64,000 bases of DNA from Macrobrachium rosenbergii. Taxonomy: Eukaryota; Arthropoda; Malacostraca; Decapoda; Palaemonidae. The notes beneath the pieces are model-generated. The model saw nothing but the letters and a program-made list of their open reading frames with translations. It did no database searches and was not told the DNA's origin. Of the stretch, positions 13,038-24,475 are shown one piece after another. The stretch lies in the NCBI RefSeq assembly GCF_040412425.1, contig NC_089762.1:23113606-23177605 (forward strand), in the 5' to 3' direction. The position numbers and the translations under genes are program-made. Numbering within the stretch: position 1 is the first letter of the stretch; each line of letters opens with the position of its first letter.

Positions 13038-13395
13038 CCAAAATCGCTGCAATGAAAGGAAATAAAGGGAAAGGCAGCCTTCATCACTGCCACACCCTGG
13101 CCTCCTCACCCAAGCGGCCAAGCGTTCTCACATTGCATTTGATTGTCAGAGTCTTATATCAGCTGAAAAACCAGCAGGGTTCAAATCAGTCAGCCCATTA
13201 TTATCTCTCTCTCTCTTGTTATTTTGGGAACAACATTCATTTATCCGTGTGAAGATCTTCTGGTCAGTATGAAAGAAACTACGGGAGAAAATTTCGAGAA
13301 GTTTTCCGTGATTTATAAAAACACACACACAAATGTATACATATATTGTTTTCCTTCTGCATAACTGTAAGTCTCATTCAAAGGAACATATATAC

Positions 13396-13397
<2 letters not shown>

Positions 13398-13451
<54 letters not shown>
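13398..13451. repeat. (GA)n microsatellite
   Basis: A pure GA array. The 13,037-13,397 segment before it contains no recognised feature. Confidence 0.97.
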
Positions 13452-13456
<5 letters not shown>

Positions 13457-13534
13457 GCAAAAGTTATTCATTATTCAATTCCATTTATTGAGTGATTTCC
13501 CTTTAGGCATTTAACAAGCAGTTTTCTATTATTT

Positions 13535-13746
13535 CCTTCTATAAAAAGAGATTGATAGATGGAAAGATAAATAACAGATAGTAGATAGAAAGACAGAAAG
13601 AACGAGAGCGGGTATACAGTATATACTTCAGGGAAAGTCAATAGGAGGTGAGCGCTTCGTTGCTGATGAAAACATCAACCTGGTTGCTAGCTATTCTCGC
13701 CGTTTTCTTGTGCGTCTTCCTCCTGGCACGCTTACACACACACACG

Positions 13747-13788
<42 letters not shown>

Positions 13789-13792
13789 GTCA
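13535..13792 (+). mobile_element. Dispersed repeat family R1, copy C
   Basis: The best-preserved forward copy. It begins CCTTCTATAAAAAGAG and continues with the GATAGAAAGACAGAAAGAAC tract, a GGGTATACAGTATATACTTC block, AGTCAATAGGAGGTGAG, CGTTGCTGATGAAAACATC and a (CA)n run at about 13,733-13,786. Block order and the CA terminus match copies A and D. Confidence 0.78.
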
Positions 13793-14555
13793 CCAGTGCA
13801 TCAGTGGCGTATGGCTGGCATTCCACCAGTGGGGGGGGCGGCCTGTTAGTGAAAGACATATTTTAGGTGGCACTAAAGAAAATTACACGAAAGTAATGTA
13901 CCAATTGTGTAATTAGCAAAATATACCATTCTCGAATGTATATATCCATGTGAATGAAGGGTAATAATGGCATTACAATGACAACCTGTTTGAAGTGACA
14001 GAGCTCAATTTTCAATGAGTTTTCGACTTTACTATATACAAGTGTATCAAATACTGTAATGTCAATTTCACAACCTTATATTCAACACTACCTGTAGCCT
14101 AATTCTATTATCAAGGTTTAATTTTCAACTATAGTATAATATCCTTGTCATGTAAATATATCAAAATAGTGCATAATATCATCAATAACACAAAAAGACT
14201 TTGACCTCCAATATCTTTCCAAATTTCAACCATTCCCTCTCTTCATCTCCTCCTGAAATTGACTCCAGAGCAGCAACAGCAAGGTGCAGTGCATATTCAA
14301 AGCTGTGACTATAGTTTCAGTCACTTTATACATAACTTGATAAGATTGTTGGATCAAAATATCACAAAACAAAAAAATATCATGTCATTTGTGTTAAAAA
14401 CCTATAACTGTGATTCTTTTTGACCACCAAAGGGTTAAAGTTTAGCTACAAAGGGAATTTCAACTGACTGGGGTGGCCTTCCAAGCCCCCACCCATAGTG
14501 ACAATTCCACTGCCTCAGTCCCACAACGATCCATGCATAGGCGTATACGTTAGCA
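13793..14555. other. Unannotated non-coding stretch
   Basis: AT-rich sequence with no open frame of note and no recognised repeat. Confidence 0.6.
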
Positions 14556-14599
14556 TATTATTATTATTATTATTATTATTTATTATTATTATTATTATT
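14556..14599. repeat. (ATT)n microsatellite
   Basis: A trinucleotide run with one TTTA interruption. Confidence 0.95.
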
Positions 14600-14829
14600 G
14601 AGCTCTCGTGTCTCTTTGACGGATGCGATGCCTGACCCTCTGCCTGAGGGACACCTAAATCAAAACTTTGTCATAATTGTGTCACTCTGTAAGTTCCTCT
14701 CAAACATGCACTTGATGAAGACCTAGAAATTGCTGAGAGTGTCCAGTCTCACCCACACCTGTCTTTAATCAGGATTTCTCTGTAAATCTATCTGGCTCTC
14801 TCAACTGAAGTTAAATATGAAAGAAGGAG

Positions 14830-14836
<7 letters not shown>

Positions 14837-14885
<49 letters not shown>
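14837..14885. repeat. (CT)n microsatellite
   Basis: A pure CT run just upstream of the duplicated segment described next. Confidence 0.96.
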
Positions 14886-14889
<4 letters not shown>

Positions 14890-14890
<1 letters not shown>

Positions 14891-15467
14891 CTCTCTCTCT
14901 ACCTGATGGAGAGAGTGAGAAATTATTTCCTTTGAGAATGATATTTTTCCACCCATTTGTCTGGTCCTTCGATTCTGACTGACTCTTGACTTAGGCCTAA
15001 TCCTGTCTATTTAAATATTTACTGGAAACGTTATGCATTAAATTCTAGTTTATTGTGTCTATAGTTATTTAAAATGTATAAAATGTATAACTTTACTCGA
15101 GTAAAAACACGTGCAAGCAAAAGTCAGATGTAAAACTGTTGAATCATATCCACACTTTCGGACAGCATCACTTGGTTGAGCTTGTCATTGGCTGCTGCCA
15201 GACGTATGTCTCAATATGCGTTCTGGTCTTAGTTGTTTTCTTCTTTTTTTTAAACGATGTCCTTAAATTCCTTTAAATTAGCATTGTTGTGAAACGAGAT
15301 GTTTATTAATGGCTATAATACAGAATACAGAATAATGAATAAAAGCTTTTGAAGTCACAAAACGGCTGAAATCTTCCAACTTTGTCAGTCTAGTCATGAA
15401 CAGAAACCACTGTTTACATCATTAACTTTTTGTGTGTGACTGATTTTATTAATTAACACCAGGATCT

Positions 15468-15514
<47 letters not shown>

Positions 15515-15517
15515 AGA
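14890..15517 (+). repeat. Diverged duplicated segment, copy 1
   Basis: Collinear with 21,040-21,637. Shared blocks in order are GAGAGAG followed by a TTGAGAAT-like block, TCTGACTGACTCTTGACTTA, a TTAACGAT-TTCCTTAAA-like block, ATAAAAGCTTTTGAAGTCAC, GGCTGAAATCTTCCAAC, TTTACATCATTAAC, TTTTGTGTGTGACT and a closing (GA)n array (15,471-15,517). Divergence and indels are considerable. It is non-coding in both copies. Confidence 0.7.
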
Positions 15518-15989
15518 ATATCATGTTGGAAATGAGAGGTACAAAATTAAAATGACGAGAAATGTTGAAAAAGACGAAAAATAAAACTACAAAACAATTA
15601 TAAAACAAAATGTCAGTCATTTTCTAAATAGCTGATGAAAAATTTGATCAAATACTCAGACATTAGCATCGATAACTCTTGATCTGTTGCATGGGAAACC
15701 CTTACCCAACCAATCGTCAGGAATAGAAGCATTAATAATTGCAGTCACCATTTTCTATTGAGAAGACACTATTCTTGGTCGGTTGTCACCGTAATTAAGC
15801 TAATCGTGCAACACTGCTCATACAGAACATTGCCTCCCTCTCTCTTCTAACCATCCATTTTATTACCCCATCCTCTTTATCCTTTCCTTAGAATGCAGTT
15901 GACGTTTCAGGAGGAGCAGCAAGACACTCTACTATTTATGCTCCGGTTCTGTTTGTGGTTGTGGCCAGAATGAGCAGTAAAACAATTCT

Positions 15990-16275
15990 CTGTAGGGGAG
16001 TAGTGCCGTCAGTGAACCTCATAAGGTGCACTATAGGCGTTACTTAGGGTTCTTTGCAGAGTCCCTTCAGCCCCTAGCAGCAACCTCTTTCATTCCTTTT
16101 ACTGCACCTCCATTCATATTTTCTTTCTTCCATCTTACTTTCCACCCTCTCCTATCAATTGTTTCATAGTGCAACTGCGAGGTTCTCATCCTGTTACACC
16201 TTTCAAACCTTTCTACTCTCAATTTCCCTTTCAATTCTGAATGACCTTATAGGTCCCAGTGCTTGGCCTTTAGCA
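15990..16275 (+). mobile_element. Decapod SINE-like element (R2s family), copy 1
   Basis: Contains the ordered blocks TAGGGGAGTAGTGCCGTCAG, GGGTTCTTTGCAGAGTCCCT, a pyrimidine-rich body with TTCATAGTGCAACTGCGAGG, and the 3' end GAATGACCTTATAGGTCCCA then GTGCTTGGCC. I know this sequence as a frequent decapod dispersed element. Two further copies, in opposite orientations, lie at 34,193 and 34,667. I see no clear A and B boxes, so SINE is a provisional label. Confidence 0.8.
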
Positions 16276-16930
16276 AGGAAGTCTCGACGTAGTATGACAG
16301 CCAAAGAAATTTAGGACTAATAATTTTGTTGTCTTGTAGGAAACATTGATTTGAACTGGACATGTTTGTGGAGCAAAGGTGCTTCTTTGATTCTCCTATT
16401 TTGTAGTCCAAGGAATTACCGGTAACCTGGTTTGTTTTGAACATGTTCATTATAGTATGAAAAGTTGTATACTCTCTTACTTATAGCGATTTGGGGAAAT
16501 CCCTGTATAATGTTGGTTGTGTTCAGATCATAAAAGTACCATTGAATGAATGTTCTTTTGATTGTCAGAATTTCGTCCTAATTATATGTAAACACGTGAA
16601 AACAATTGTTCATGAATAAACACGTGATCCTGCAGATTTATTTCAAGATTTTATTTCACATCTACAGATCTTTTATAGATTTTTTTTTTTCAAAATTATT
16701 CTAGCAACAGTGCTTCCATTGCAGACCGTGAAGGAGACCAATGCTGGAGAGGGAGGTCTGCCCTGTCCATCCCCGTCAGACATAGACACCTGGCTCCCTG
16801 AACATCTCCCATTCCCGTTCATCAATCCACCAAGTTCCCATCCGTATTGGCAGTCCGCCATATCCTCCTCCTCCTCCTTCTCCTCCTCCTCCTCCCACCA
16901 TTCCCCTGTCTTCAATCCCCAGCCACCTCC
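16276..16930. other. Stretch with a possible exon-like frame and a CTC tract
   Basis: Mostly unrecognised. A + strand frame from about 16,725 follows a pyrimidine tract and CAG (16,681-16,724), which resembles a 3' splice acceptor. It codes a Pro/Ser-rich stretch including SDIDTWLPEHLPFPFINPP, then a (CTC)n-derived Ser run (16,861-16,898). It runs into the R2-like relic. It may be part of that element or chance; no homology is recognised. Confidence 0.3.
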
Positions 16931-16934
16931 CAAG

Positions 16935-18480
16935 GCCCTACACCCACGAATAGCAGAACACACTCCAGCATTGTATCACGAACCACCATGCCCAAATGGA
17001 TGACCACAGGGAGAACATCCGCAGTACATAAAGACAAGAACAAGGAAATAGCATAGTAACTAAGGCCTATCACCTGCCTACCAATAATGTGGAAGTTACT
17101 AACAGATATCATCAGTGAAAGGCTATGCAACTATACCTAGGGGAGACACACACCATCCCCCACCAACAGAAAGGCTGCAGAAGGAAGTAAAGGGCACAAA
17201 AGACCAGCTCTCATAGACAAAATGGCGATGAAGAATAGTAAGAGAAGGAGAACTAACCTAAACATGACACGGACTGACTACAAGAAAGCCTTTGACATGA
17301 TACCACACACTTGGCTAATAAGTTTAAAAGTTAAAGTCTTCCTGGACCTCTGTAGGCTAATAGGCAGGCTGATCTCCTGTTTCTAATAAAATGCCTGAAA
17401 ATACTGTATATGGGGGCAGAGGAAAACACCATCAGCTTCCTGAAAAAATACAATGCGTAACTGGAAAACAAAATTACAAGCTCTGGGGTAAGACTAGCAG
17501 AGGTTAATAGCAGGAGAGAGTGCTTTCAAAGCGACTCACTGTCCCCTACTCTTCGTAGTAGCCATGATTCCCATGACAAAAAGTACTACAAAAGATGGAT
17601 GCTAGATACCAACTCAAGAAAGGAGGCAGCAGAATTAACCATCTGATGTTCATGGACGACATTGAGCTGTATGGTAAGAGCATCAAGAAATAGATACCTA
17701 ATCCAGACTGTAAGGATTGTACTATACCCAATAGCAAATACAGACTACACATAACAGGAAAGGAAGCAGGGACAGGGCTACTAGGCATAGAGAGGAATGC
17801 GTCAACATTGAGAGCAGAGCACTGGGGCAATATCTGAAAACCGGTGGAGACGAGCGCATGGGAAGAAGGACTGGTAAAAGTAGACGAAGACCCAGAAATA
17901 TACAGAGACAGGAGAATGAAAAACAGAACAGAGGAATAGCACAGCAAACCAATGCATGGACAGTACATGAGACAGACTAAAGAACTGGCCAGCAATGAAA
18001 CATGGCAATGGCAACAGAGGGGAGAACTCAAGCGGGAAACAGAAGGAATGCTACCAGCAGCAGAATATCGAACCCTGAGACTATGGTATCAGAACACAGA
18101 GGGTGATACGTGCCAGTTGACCAGACGTGACGTTGATTGACAAAATCAAGAAGAAAGTATCGTTCATTGATGTCGCAATACCATGGGACACCAGAGAAGA
18201 TGAGACGGAAAGAGAGAAAATTGATAAGTATCAAGACCTTAAAACCAAAATAAGAAGGATGTGGGATGTATACCAGTGGAAATTGTACCCTGAAAAGGAA
18301 TCTGGAAAAACTAGATGCCGGAGTAGCTCCAGGACTCATGCAGAAGAGTGTGCTACTAGAAACAGCGCACATAGTGAGAAAAGCGTTAGTCAGTGTTTGT
18401 CCATCTTTACATGAAATGGCAGACAGGATGGGCAATCACATGAACTTTTCAAAGCAAATTCCTTAAGGAGGAAAGGAACA
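16935..18480 (+). pseudogene. Decayed R2-like non-LTR retrotransposon (RT plus restriction-like endonuclease region)
   Basis: The reading shifts frame several times but keeps the order of an R2-group polyprotein. Blocks are LHPRIAEH (about 16,937), PKWMTTGRT (16,991-17,017), RPITCLPIMWKLL (17,063-17,101), DYKKAFDMIPH (17,276-17,308), the catalytic FMDDIELYG (about 17,649-17,675), HGQYMRQTKE (17,955-17,984), ETEGMLPAAEYRTLR, then IDVAIPWD (18,166-18,189) and KYQDLKTKIRRMW. The IDVA block sits where R2-type elements carry a restriction-like endonuclease core. Between RTLR and IDVA the expected cysteine-rich knuckle is missing, so there is an internal deletion. Many stops exclude function. The family is common in decapods and other invertebrates; R2-group placement is from memory of these motifs. 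Confidence 0.85.
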
Positions 18481-18513
18481 TAAAGGAATAATCAAGAAGA
18501 GCTAAAAGGATGA

Positions 18514-18515
<2 letters not shown>

Positions 18516-18561
<46 letters not shown>
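18516..18561. repeat. (GA)n microsatellite
   Basis: A pure GA array just after the 3' end of the R2-like relic. Confidence 0.97.
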
Positions 18562-18563
<2 letters not shown>

Positions 18564-19469
18564 GGTTGAGGCTCGGTGGATGGAGGACAGTGCAGGAGAA
18601 AAAAGAATGATTAGACCCTATGCATCTTAGTGAGGAGAAATGATTGATGCAGATTTTTCATTCTTGGTTTTCAAACTTCTGGGAAAGAATTTCCTGTCCC
18701 CAGAAGCTGAGAGAACAAATTGACTGACACAAAGAATAGCTTTACCTTCAGTAGCATCACCTCACAGAAATAAGAGATTGGTTTTTGGAAAAGAAAATAG
18801 CTCTTATCATTACATCAAAAGACCCCTCTGTGATCACACGTATCGATTCAAACCTCTTCCCGAGTATCCATTCATTCCCTCATTCTTCCACTTCCTCTTC
18901 CTCTTCTTCTTCCTTGATGAAAGGAGAGATTTTCTTTTGATGAAGCCACGGTGTCAGGAAACTCCGGTGGACGACTTGACCAAAGGCTGTCCTCTCGACT
19001 CGAGGTTTGTTTCTTGGACGGTGGAGCCTTTCACTATATTCAAAGTATTAAAAGGAACAGTATCATGGTGACTATAGGCAGTTATAAAGTGACATTATAC
19101 GAAGGAAACTTAAAATTGGCGTCTATAGTGCAGGCGACGCCATTTTGTTTCGAGCTAAGACATCTCTCTCCTTCTACCCACACCTCCACTAAAACGTGCC
19201 AAGTACCGCCATAAAACTGAGTTTACATTGCTTATAAAAAAGACCGCTAATGATTGACTGACTGACTTAGAGTTCAAAGCTTATATGGCGTCGCAAGGCA
19301 AAAACCTTCATGAATGAATGACCTCTGTAGAAAGCGTGTGAGGAAAACACAAACTGGCAAGCTCTTCTGCTGACTACGACTGGCTCCTCGACATGAATGG
19401 AGGTGATGACGTCCTCCCATAGTACACGAGGCGTCATTCAATGACAGTATACGCATTGGCGACTACGGC
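18562..19469. other. Unannotated non-coding stretch
   Basis: Open frames up to about 97 codons occur (for example 18,778-19,071 +), but none shows a recognisable domain and no repeat family is evident. Confidence 0.5.
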
Positions 19470-19715
19470 CTGTGTATGCACGTGTATCTGTGTGTGTGTG
19501 CGTGTGTTTTGTGTGTGTATACCAAAAGGAGACACAGCAGTAACACTGACGACAGCAATGCTTGCTTGACCAAGCATAGCAATGCACTTACTGTATGTTT
19601 TCGTTACCAAATACGTTCTCACCTCTTATTGATTCTCTCCAAATATACTTTCTCTTTCTTTCTCTTTATCTATTTATCCATCTGTTATCTATCATTTATA
19701 GAAGGAAATGATTGA
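19470..19715 (-). mobile_element. Dispersed repeat family R1, copy D (inverted)
   Basis: The reverse complement reads CCTTCTATAAATGATAG, a GATAGATAAAGAGAAAGA-type tract, TTGGAGAGAATCAATAAGAG, GGTAACGAAAACAT, a GCATTGCTATG block and a (CA)n terminus. This is the same order as copies A-C. Confidence 0.75.
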
Positions 19716-19809
19716 GAAAAACATTAAATGATTAAAAGAAGAAACGTCTCGATAACGAAACTGAAGAATGAACAGTTTCATCGACCAGACAGACATCCCC
19801 GTTCAAGAG

Positions 19810-19814
<5 letters not shown>

Positions 19815-19845
<31 letters not shown>

Positions 19846-19887
19846 CCTCTCTTGGAAGTGGAGCACTGTTACATTACATTGCATCCT

Positions 19888-19939
<52 letters not shown>

Positions 19940-19949
19940 GAGACAGAAA
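19815..19949. repeat. (CT)n followed by (GA)n, inverted microsatellite pair
   Basis: CT at about 19,815-19,843 and GA at about 19,889-19,949, separated by about 45 bp. The two complementary runs could form a hairpin. Confidence 0.92.
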
Positions 19950-20530
19950 GTGGATAAGAAATCCAGCTTGAAAGGTCGACACTGACCTCTTGTCACCATA
20001 CCACCAGCAATAAATGATCCATTCAGTGTCCTCCAAATGATCACCGGGTGGCAATCAGTGTTTAAAAATTATGACAAAAATAATTCATTTACCTTTTTAA
20101 ATTATTAGGGGAATAATTTGAGAACTAAATAAAATTTACATAGATAACTGTTCTAATATTCTTTGGTAAACATTTACTGACTAGGTTGATCTTGCAGGCT
20201 AGTTGCAACGGTTTCAAGGCATGGACCCAAAGATTATCAAATAAAAGCATTTTTGCCGGTTTTATGCCGAAGTAAATCTTGCCCAATATTACTATCCTGA
20301 GGCTTCGAGATCTGGTGAAGCTAAATTTGAAACAATTATAGTAATGATTATTGAAATTTAACAATTGCTTTTGAAATATCTACCCTAAAGAATATTATGT
20401 GATTGTCTCGAATCCCACAGTCCCTGTCTGTTATGTATTCACCATCTTCTTTGAAGCTTCATGGAAAGACATTAAGGAAGTTCTTTAACCCAAAATCTTA
20501 TAACAATGAATTTCTGCATTTTTGAACTTT

Positions 20531-20533
<3 letters not shown>
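19950..20533. other. Unannotated non-coding stretch
   Basis: No feature recognised on either strand. Confidence 0.55.
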
Positions 20534-20601
<68 letters not shown>

Positions 20602-20640
20602 TACAATACATATATATATATACATACATATATATATATG
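20534..20640. repeat. (TA)n array
   Basis: A TA array with TGCATACAATACA interruptions near its 3' end. Confidence 0.95.
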
Positions 20641-21039
20641 AATGATAATATTACTTTAAACATTATTGATGAGTGGGTCAATCAGATTCCATTTAGGATT
20701 ACAGTTTCAGTTTGAAAATATTGTGTCTTTTCTTCTTGTGTTTTAGATCAATTTTTCTCCTTGAATAGGTTTGATACAAAAGTTGTACTGAAACATTTTA
20801 CTATGAAATGAAAAAGAAAGTTTTCTAATCCCGTTTTCTTCCTCTACCGGAATTTGTAGCAGACAAAGTATTTAGATGTTCAGAGGTGATCGAGCCAAAC
20901 CTGTCTTTACTTAGTCTTCAGTTTATCTGCTTTGTCTTCTTTTGAAATGAGAGAGAGAGAAAGAGGAAGAGTTAACTGAAAACTGATTTTTATCTCTTTC
21001 ATTTAAAGAATGAATCACAATTTTTACATTTACTACTGG

Positions 21040-21589
21040 AGAGAGAGAGAATTTCCTTCTGTTGAGAATATTTCTTAATACATGAATAACGCATATATAT
21101 GGATACTACAAAATATAGTGGTTCATGTAACCGCTGGTATACATAAGAAAAATGAATGTATTTGTAAATACTGTACAAGGCATAATTTCACAAGAGGAAT
21201 GTATGAGTGACGATGTAAGCAAAACAGACTTTGTCTTAATCCTCTGATTCCCAGTCTGACTCATGACTTATGTTTAATATTCACTATTTTAGCATTTCCT
21301 AGGAATCCTAGGAATCCATTGGGGTCGTTGGCTTTTCTCTTTATTTTTCCTTCTTTAACGATTTCCTTAAATGACTGATGCTATGAAGTGAAATATTAGT
21401 AAAATAAAAGTTTCTGCAATAGAGAAAATACATAAAAGCTTCTGGAGGTAACAAAAATGGCTGAAGCCTTCCAAAGCTTTATCAAGGTCTTGTCACAAAC
21501 AAGAGCCGCTGTTTTACATCATCAACTTTTGTGTGTGACTCTCAACTCTTTTCGGGAACATCTTATGGGACCTAGAGGGAATATATTCC

Positions 21590-21637
<48 letters not shown>
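21040..21637 (+). repeat. Diverged duplicated segment, copy 2
   Basis: Partner of 14,890-15,517. Shared blocks include CAGTCTGACTCATGACTTA, a TTAACGATTTCCTTAAATGA block, ATAAAAGCTTCTGGAGGTAAC, GGCTGAAGCCTTCCAAAG, TTTACATCATCAACTTTTG and TGTGTGACT. It also ends in a (GA)n array (21,592-21,637). The 20,641-21,039 segment before it has no recognised feature. Confidence 0.7.
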
Positions 21638-21645
<8 letters not shown>

Positions 21646-22510
21646 TTTTATTGACTCCAGACCAAACAAGCCCATACCCAGAGTTTTTTTATGGGGGTCG
21701 TTTTTCCCAAAACTGGACCTTTTCTTCTATATATGTCATTGCATATATAGATATATACAAGATGAAATACTTGAAAATGTTATTTCAGTTATATTAAGAA
21801 GAAAAACTGGGCATGCGGTTTATGCCCTTCTACCCGATTAGATGTTATTCAAAGTACTGACTTTGGTTAACAGAATTTTACTTATAATGTTGAAAGTTTG
21901 CACTGAAATAAAAAAATTATTTTTCAGTTTTATTGATTGATTCATTTAATATGCTAACAATAAGAAATATCACGCAAATTACTTTATTTATTGTTATTTT
22001 ATATACTTTGACCTAACAAAAGACAATAAATATTCTAAAGCATATGTATGTGATGCAATAAAAAAATAAAGAAAATTTAGAAATGAAAAGGTGAAACTGC
22101 AATTACTATGCATAGTTATATATGAAAAATTTCAAACGAACACTACAAATGAAAATATAAGACATGCATACTTCAAATATTTCTACAAATGATAAACTAC
22201 AAACACAAATAATATGTAGCAATCACTCTTGTATTTCCTACTATTAAGTTAAAGAATGATGTTACTATTTAATAACAAAATTTATAAAAGAAGACTTGCC
22301 AAAAAAACAAAAGATTGTTATTTATTACTTTATATATAAGTACAGTTCAATGAAAAGGACAGTCACAGAAAATATGGACTCGGTACACGCCTGCCAAAGT
22401 TTGTGACTCATTACAAAACTTACAGTGTAGGCAATAATTTATTCATTATATTATATTCAGACTACGAATATAGAATGAAAATAAAACATACCACAGCAGT
22501 GTTCATCATT

Positions 22511-22514
<4 letters not shown>
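21638..22514. other. Unannotated AT-rich stretch
   Basis: Strongly AT-rich sequence with no open frame of note and no recognised repeat. Confidence 0.6.

Positions 22515-22569
<55 letters not shown>
22515..22569. repeat. (GA)n microsatellite
   Basis: A pure GA array. Confidence 0.97.
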
Positions 22570-22572
<3 letters not shown>

Positions 22573-22679
22573 TTTCATAGGAGAGACAAAATAATCCTAT
22601 AAACCCCCATTTACCTATACTCTATGTCAGACCGTTTTATAGAGCTGTTTGCCTGATCAGTATTCATAGAGGAGGAGAC

Positions 22680-22767
22680 ATTTTTCCATGAAATCCCGTC
22701 AAATTCTGTCAAATTTGATGGTTCCTCATTTGCTGCAACTGTCAGTTCTCCCCGCCCATCATCATCA

Positions 22768-22820
<53 letters not shown>
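22680..22820. repeat. Dispersed repeat R3 with (ATT)n tail, copy 1
   Basis: The block GATGGTTCCTCATTTGCTGC and its flanks (about 22,690-22,755) recur at 24,110-24,165. In both places a C-rich stretch then an (ATT)n run follow (here ATC then ATT at about 22,757-22,820). It is too short to classify. A (CT)n run follows at 22,886-22,909. Confidence 0.75.
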
Positions 22821-22885
22821 TGAAATAAACAAATCACTTATCAAACCTTCTTCCATGATTACTTTCTCTCTAAAGTTCATGAAAA

Positions 22886-22909
<24 letters not shown>

Positions 22910-22916
<7 letters not shown>

Positions 22917-23455
22917 GGACGCTTCATGCAGTCAATTTTTGATCTCTCTCCCTCCCCTGGAGCCTCTACAGAAGACGGGAAATCAGAGAAAAAAAGGAAA
23001 TATATTTGAAGGGCGAGAAAATTAGGGAAGAAGGAATTGAAGGCAAAAGCTTCTTTGGCTCAAATAGAGAGATATAATGGAGGCTAATGCTTCAGATTCT
23101 ACGTCAATCAAGCAATCAATCAGGCTTTGTGACTGATGACGTCACGATTTTCCGAAAGGCCGCAGAATCCCACTTCAGACAGAGGACTTCCTGAATATTG
23201 GTGGTATTAGGGCTTCGCAACAAAAATCTTTATGTAGCTTTTGAAAAAATCTCATCTCAAAAGGCTGGAGTTAAATCTTGTGTAATGATTGGAAATTGAC
23301 GCAGATCATTCCGGCCCCTTCCACGGGAAACTTTTATCAAGGCTGGCTAGTGTTCAAACTGTCGTCTGCACGATAACGGGGTACAGTACAGTCCTTGCAA
23401 ATGTCACATAATTATTTCTTTCGGTTTTGATTGAAGAAAGTTACTGAATGATTAT
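22910..23455. other. Unannotated non-coding stretch
   Basis: Apparently single-copy within the window, with no recognised gene or repeat. Confidence 0.55.
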
Positions 23456-23736
23456 CTCTAAACCAGTGGCTCTCAACGTTTGAGTGACGGGAGCCATAGG
23501 GGAAAATTCTTTAATTATATTCACTACCCTCTTTGCAAGAGTTGCTAAGAAGCAATGTCAATATCTCCCTAATTCATTCCCAAAAGAATAAAAACATTCC
23601 CTTCTTTCTCTTCTTTTCCCATTTTCCTTAAAATCTGGAGGGGATTTTACTCACAGATGCAAGGGGGCGTGGAGGGAAGGACCCACACTTAGAGGGGGGC
23701 GTGGTAATAAAAAGATTAAGAACCACTGCTCTGAAC
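23456..23736. mobile_element. hAT-type MITE with 8-bp target-site duplication
   Basis: The element (23,464-23,728, 265 bp) begins CAGTGGCTCTCAACGTTT and ends with the near-complement AAAGATTAAGAACCACTG. These terminal inverted repeats match the CAGNGGTTCTCAACC pattern typical of hAT transposons. The flanks CTCTAAAC (23,456-23,463) and CTCTGAAC (23,729-23,736) agree at 7 of 8 positions, as expected for an aged 8-bp hAT target duplication. The inside has no coding capacity, so this is a non-autonomous copy. Both termini and both flanks are directly visible. Confidence 0.9.
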
Positions 23737-24104
23737 CATCATGTGTGACCATATTATAATATGGTTTGGATTTCTTGATTTCTATTTTAACAAAGGCTTC
23801 GGGTATATTTTAACATTCATGTACTTGTCCCAATTGATGTGAAGGGGATTATATCTATTAGAAAAACACTTGTGCTTTCTTTATGCCCAAAGAAGGGTAA
23901 TAATAAACTATGAATTAATTCATTCTTTTCAGCAGAATTGAAATGGGAAAGATTCGCTTGAAGGCAATTGCTGGGACAATTTTCTTTACAATATTAATTT
24001 TTTTTTTAGAACATTCATTTTACATGATTCTCTTAAGATCTGGTGAGAGATCCATGTCATGGGAAAACAGTTTTACATTTGTAGTCATTTCCAATCTCTC
24101 ATTT

Positions 24105-24170
24105 CTCTACGAAATTCCATCCAATTTGACGGTTCCTCATTTGCTGCAACTGTCATTCCCCCCCCACCCC

Positions 24171-24205
<35 letters not shown>
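24105..24205. repeat. Dispersed repeat R3 with (ATT)n tail, copy 2
   Basis: The block GACGGTTCCTCATTTGCTGC matches copy 1 at 22,690. It is followed by a C-run and (ATT)n at 24,172-24,205, which directly borders the inverted Penelope-like arm. Confidence 0.75.
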
Positions 24206-24206
<1 letters not shown>

Positions 24207-24429
24207 ATTTGGCAGCAGACCCTCTTTGAAACAGGTTCTATTGAATATTATTGCTGCTTCAGCTGCATTTATTTTGTAGAAGACTTTTTCTATTTTCCTT
24301 ATTGCGGACTTCTCTTCAGTGGGGGTGCGTGCTAACAGCTCGCCTATATTTGTCATTTCATGGGGGAAAAGTCAAAATCTGGATTCTGCTTCTTTATATA
24401 TTCTATACAGTTGGTTCTATACAATTGTT

Positions 24430-24475
24430 GCCGCGACGCGTTTCGACAGACTCTTCTGTCATTCTCCAGCGGGAG
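24430..24475 (-). ncRNA. Possible hammerhead ribozyme relic in left Penelope arm
   Basis: Read on the minus strand: CTGGAGA, then a 6-bp stem GACAGA/TCTGTC with an AGAG loop, then GAAACGCGTC. Hammerheads have CTGANGA, stem II, GAAA, a short stem III and GTC. Only the A6 position (G here) and two extra bases before the stem break the core. Penelope-like pseudo-LTRs are known to carry such ribozymes. Stem I pairing is poor, so activity is doubtful. Confidence 0.35.

Noticed and set aside
23137..23144. Perfect TGACGTCA CRE-like site
   Set aside because: An 8-bp palindrome is expected about once in a window this size, and there is no gene nearby.
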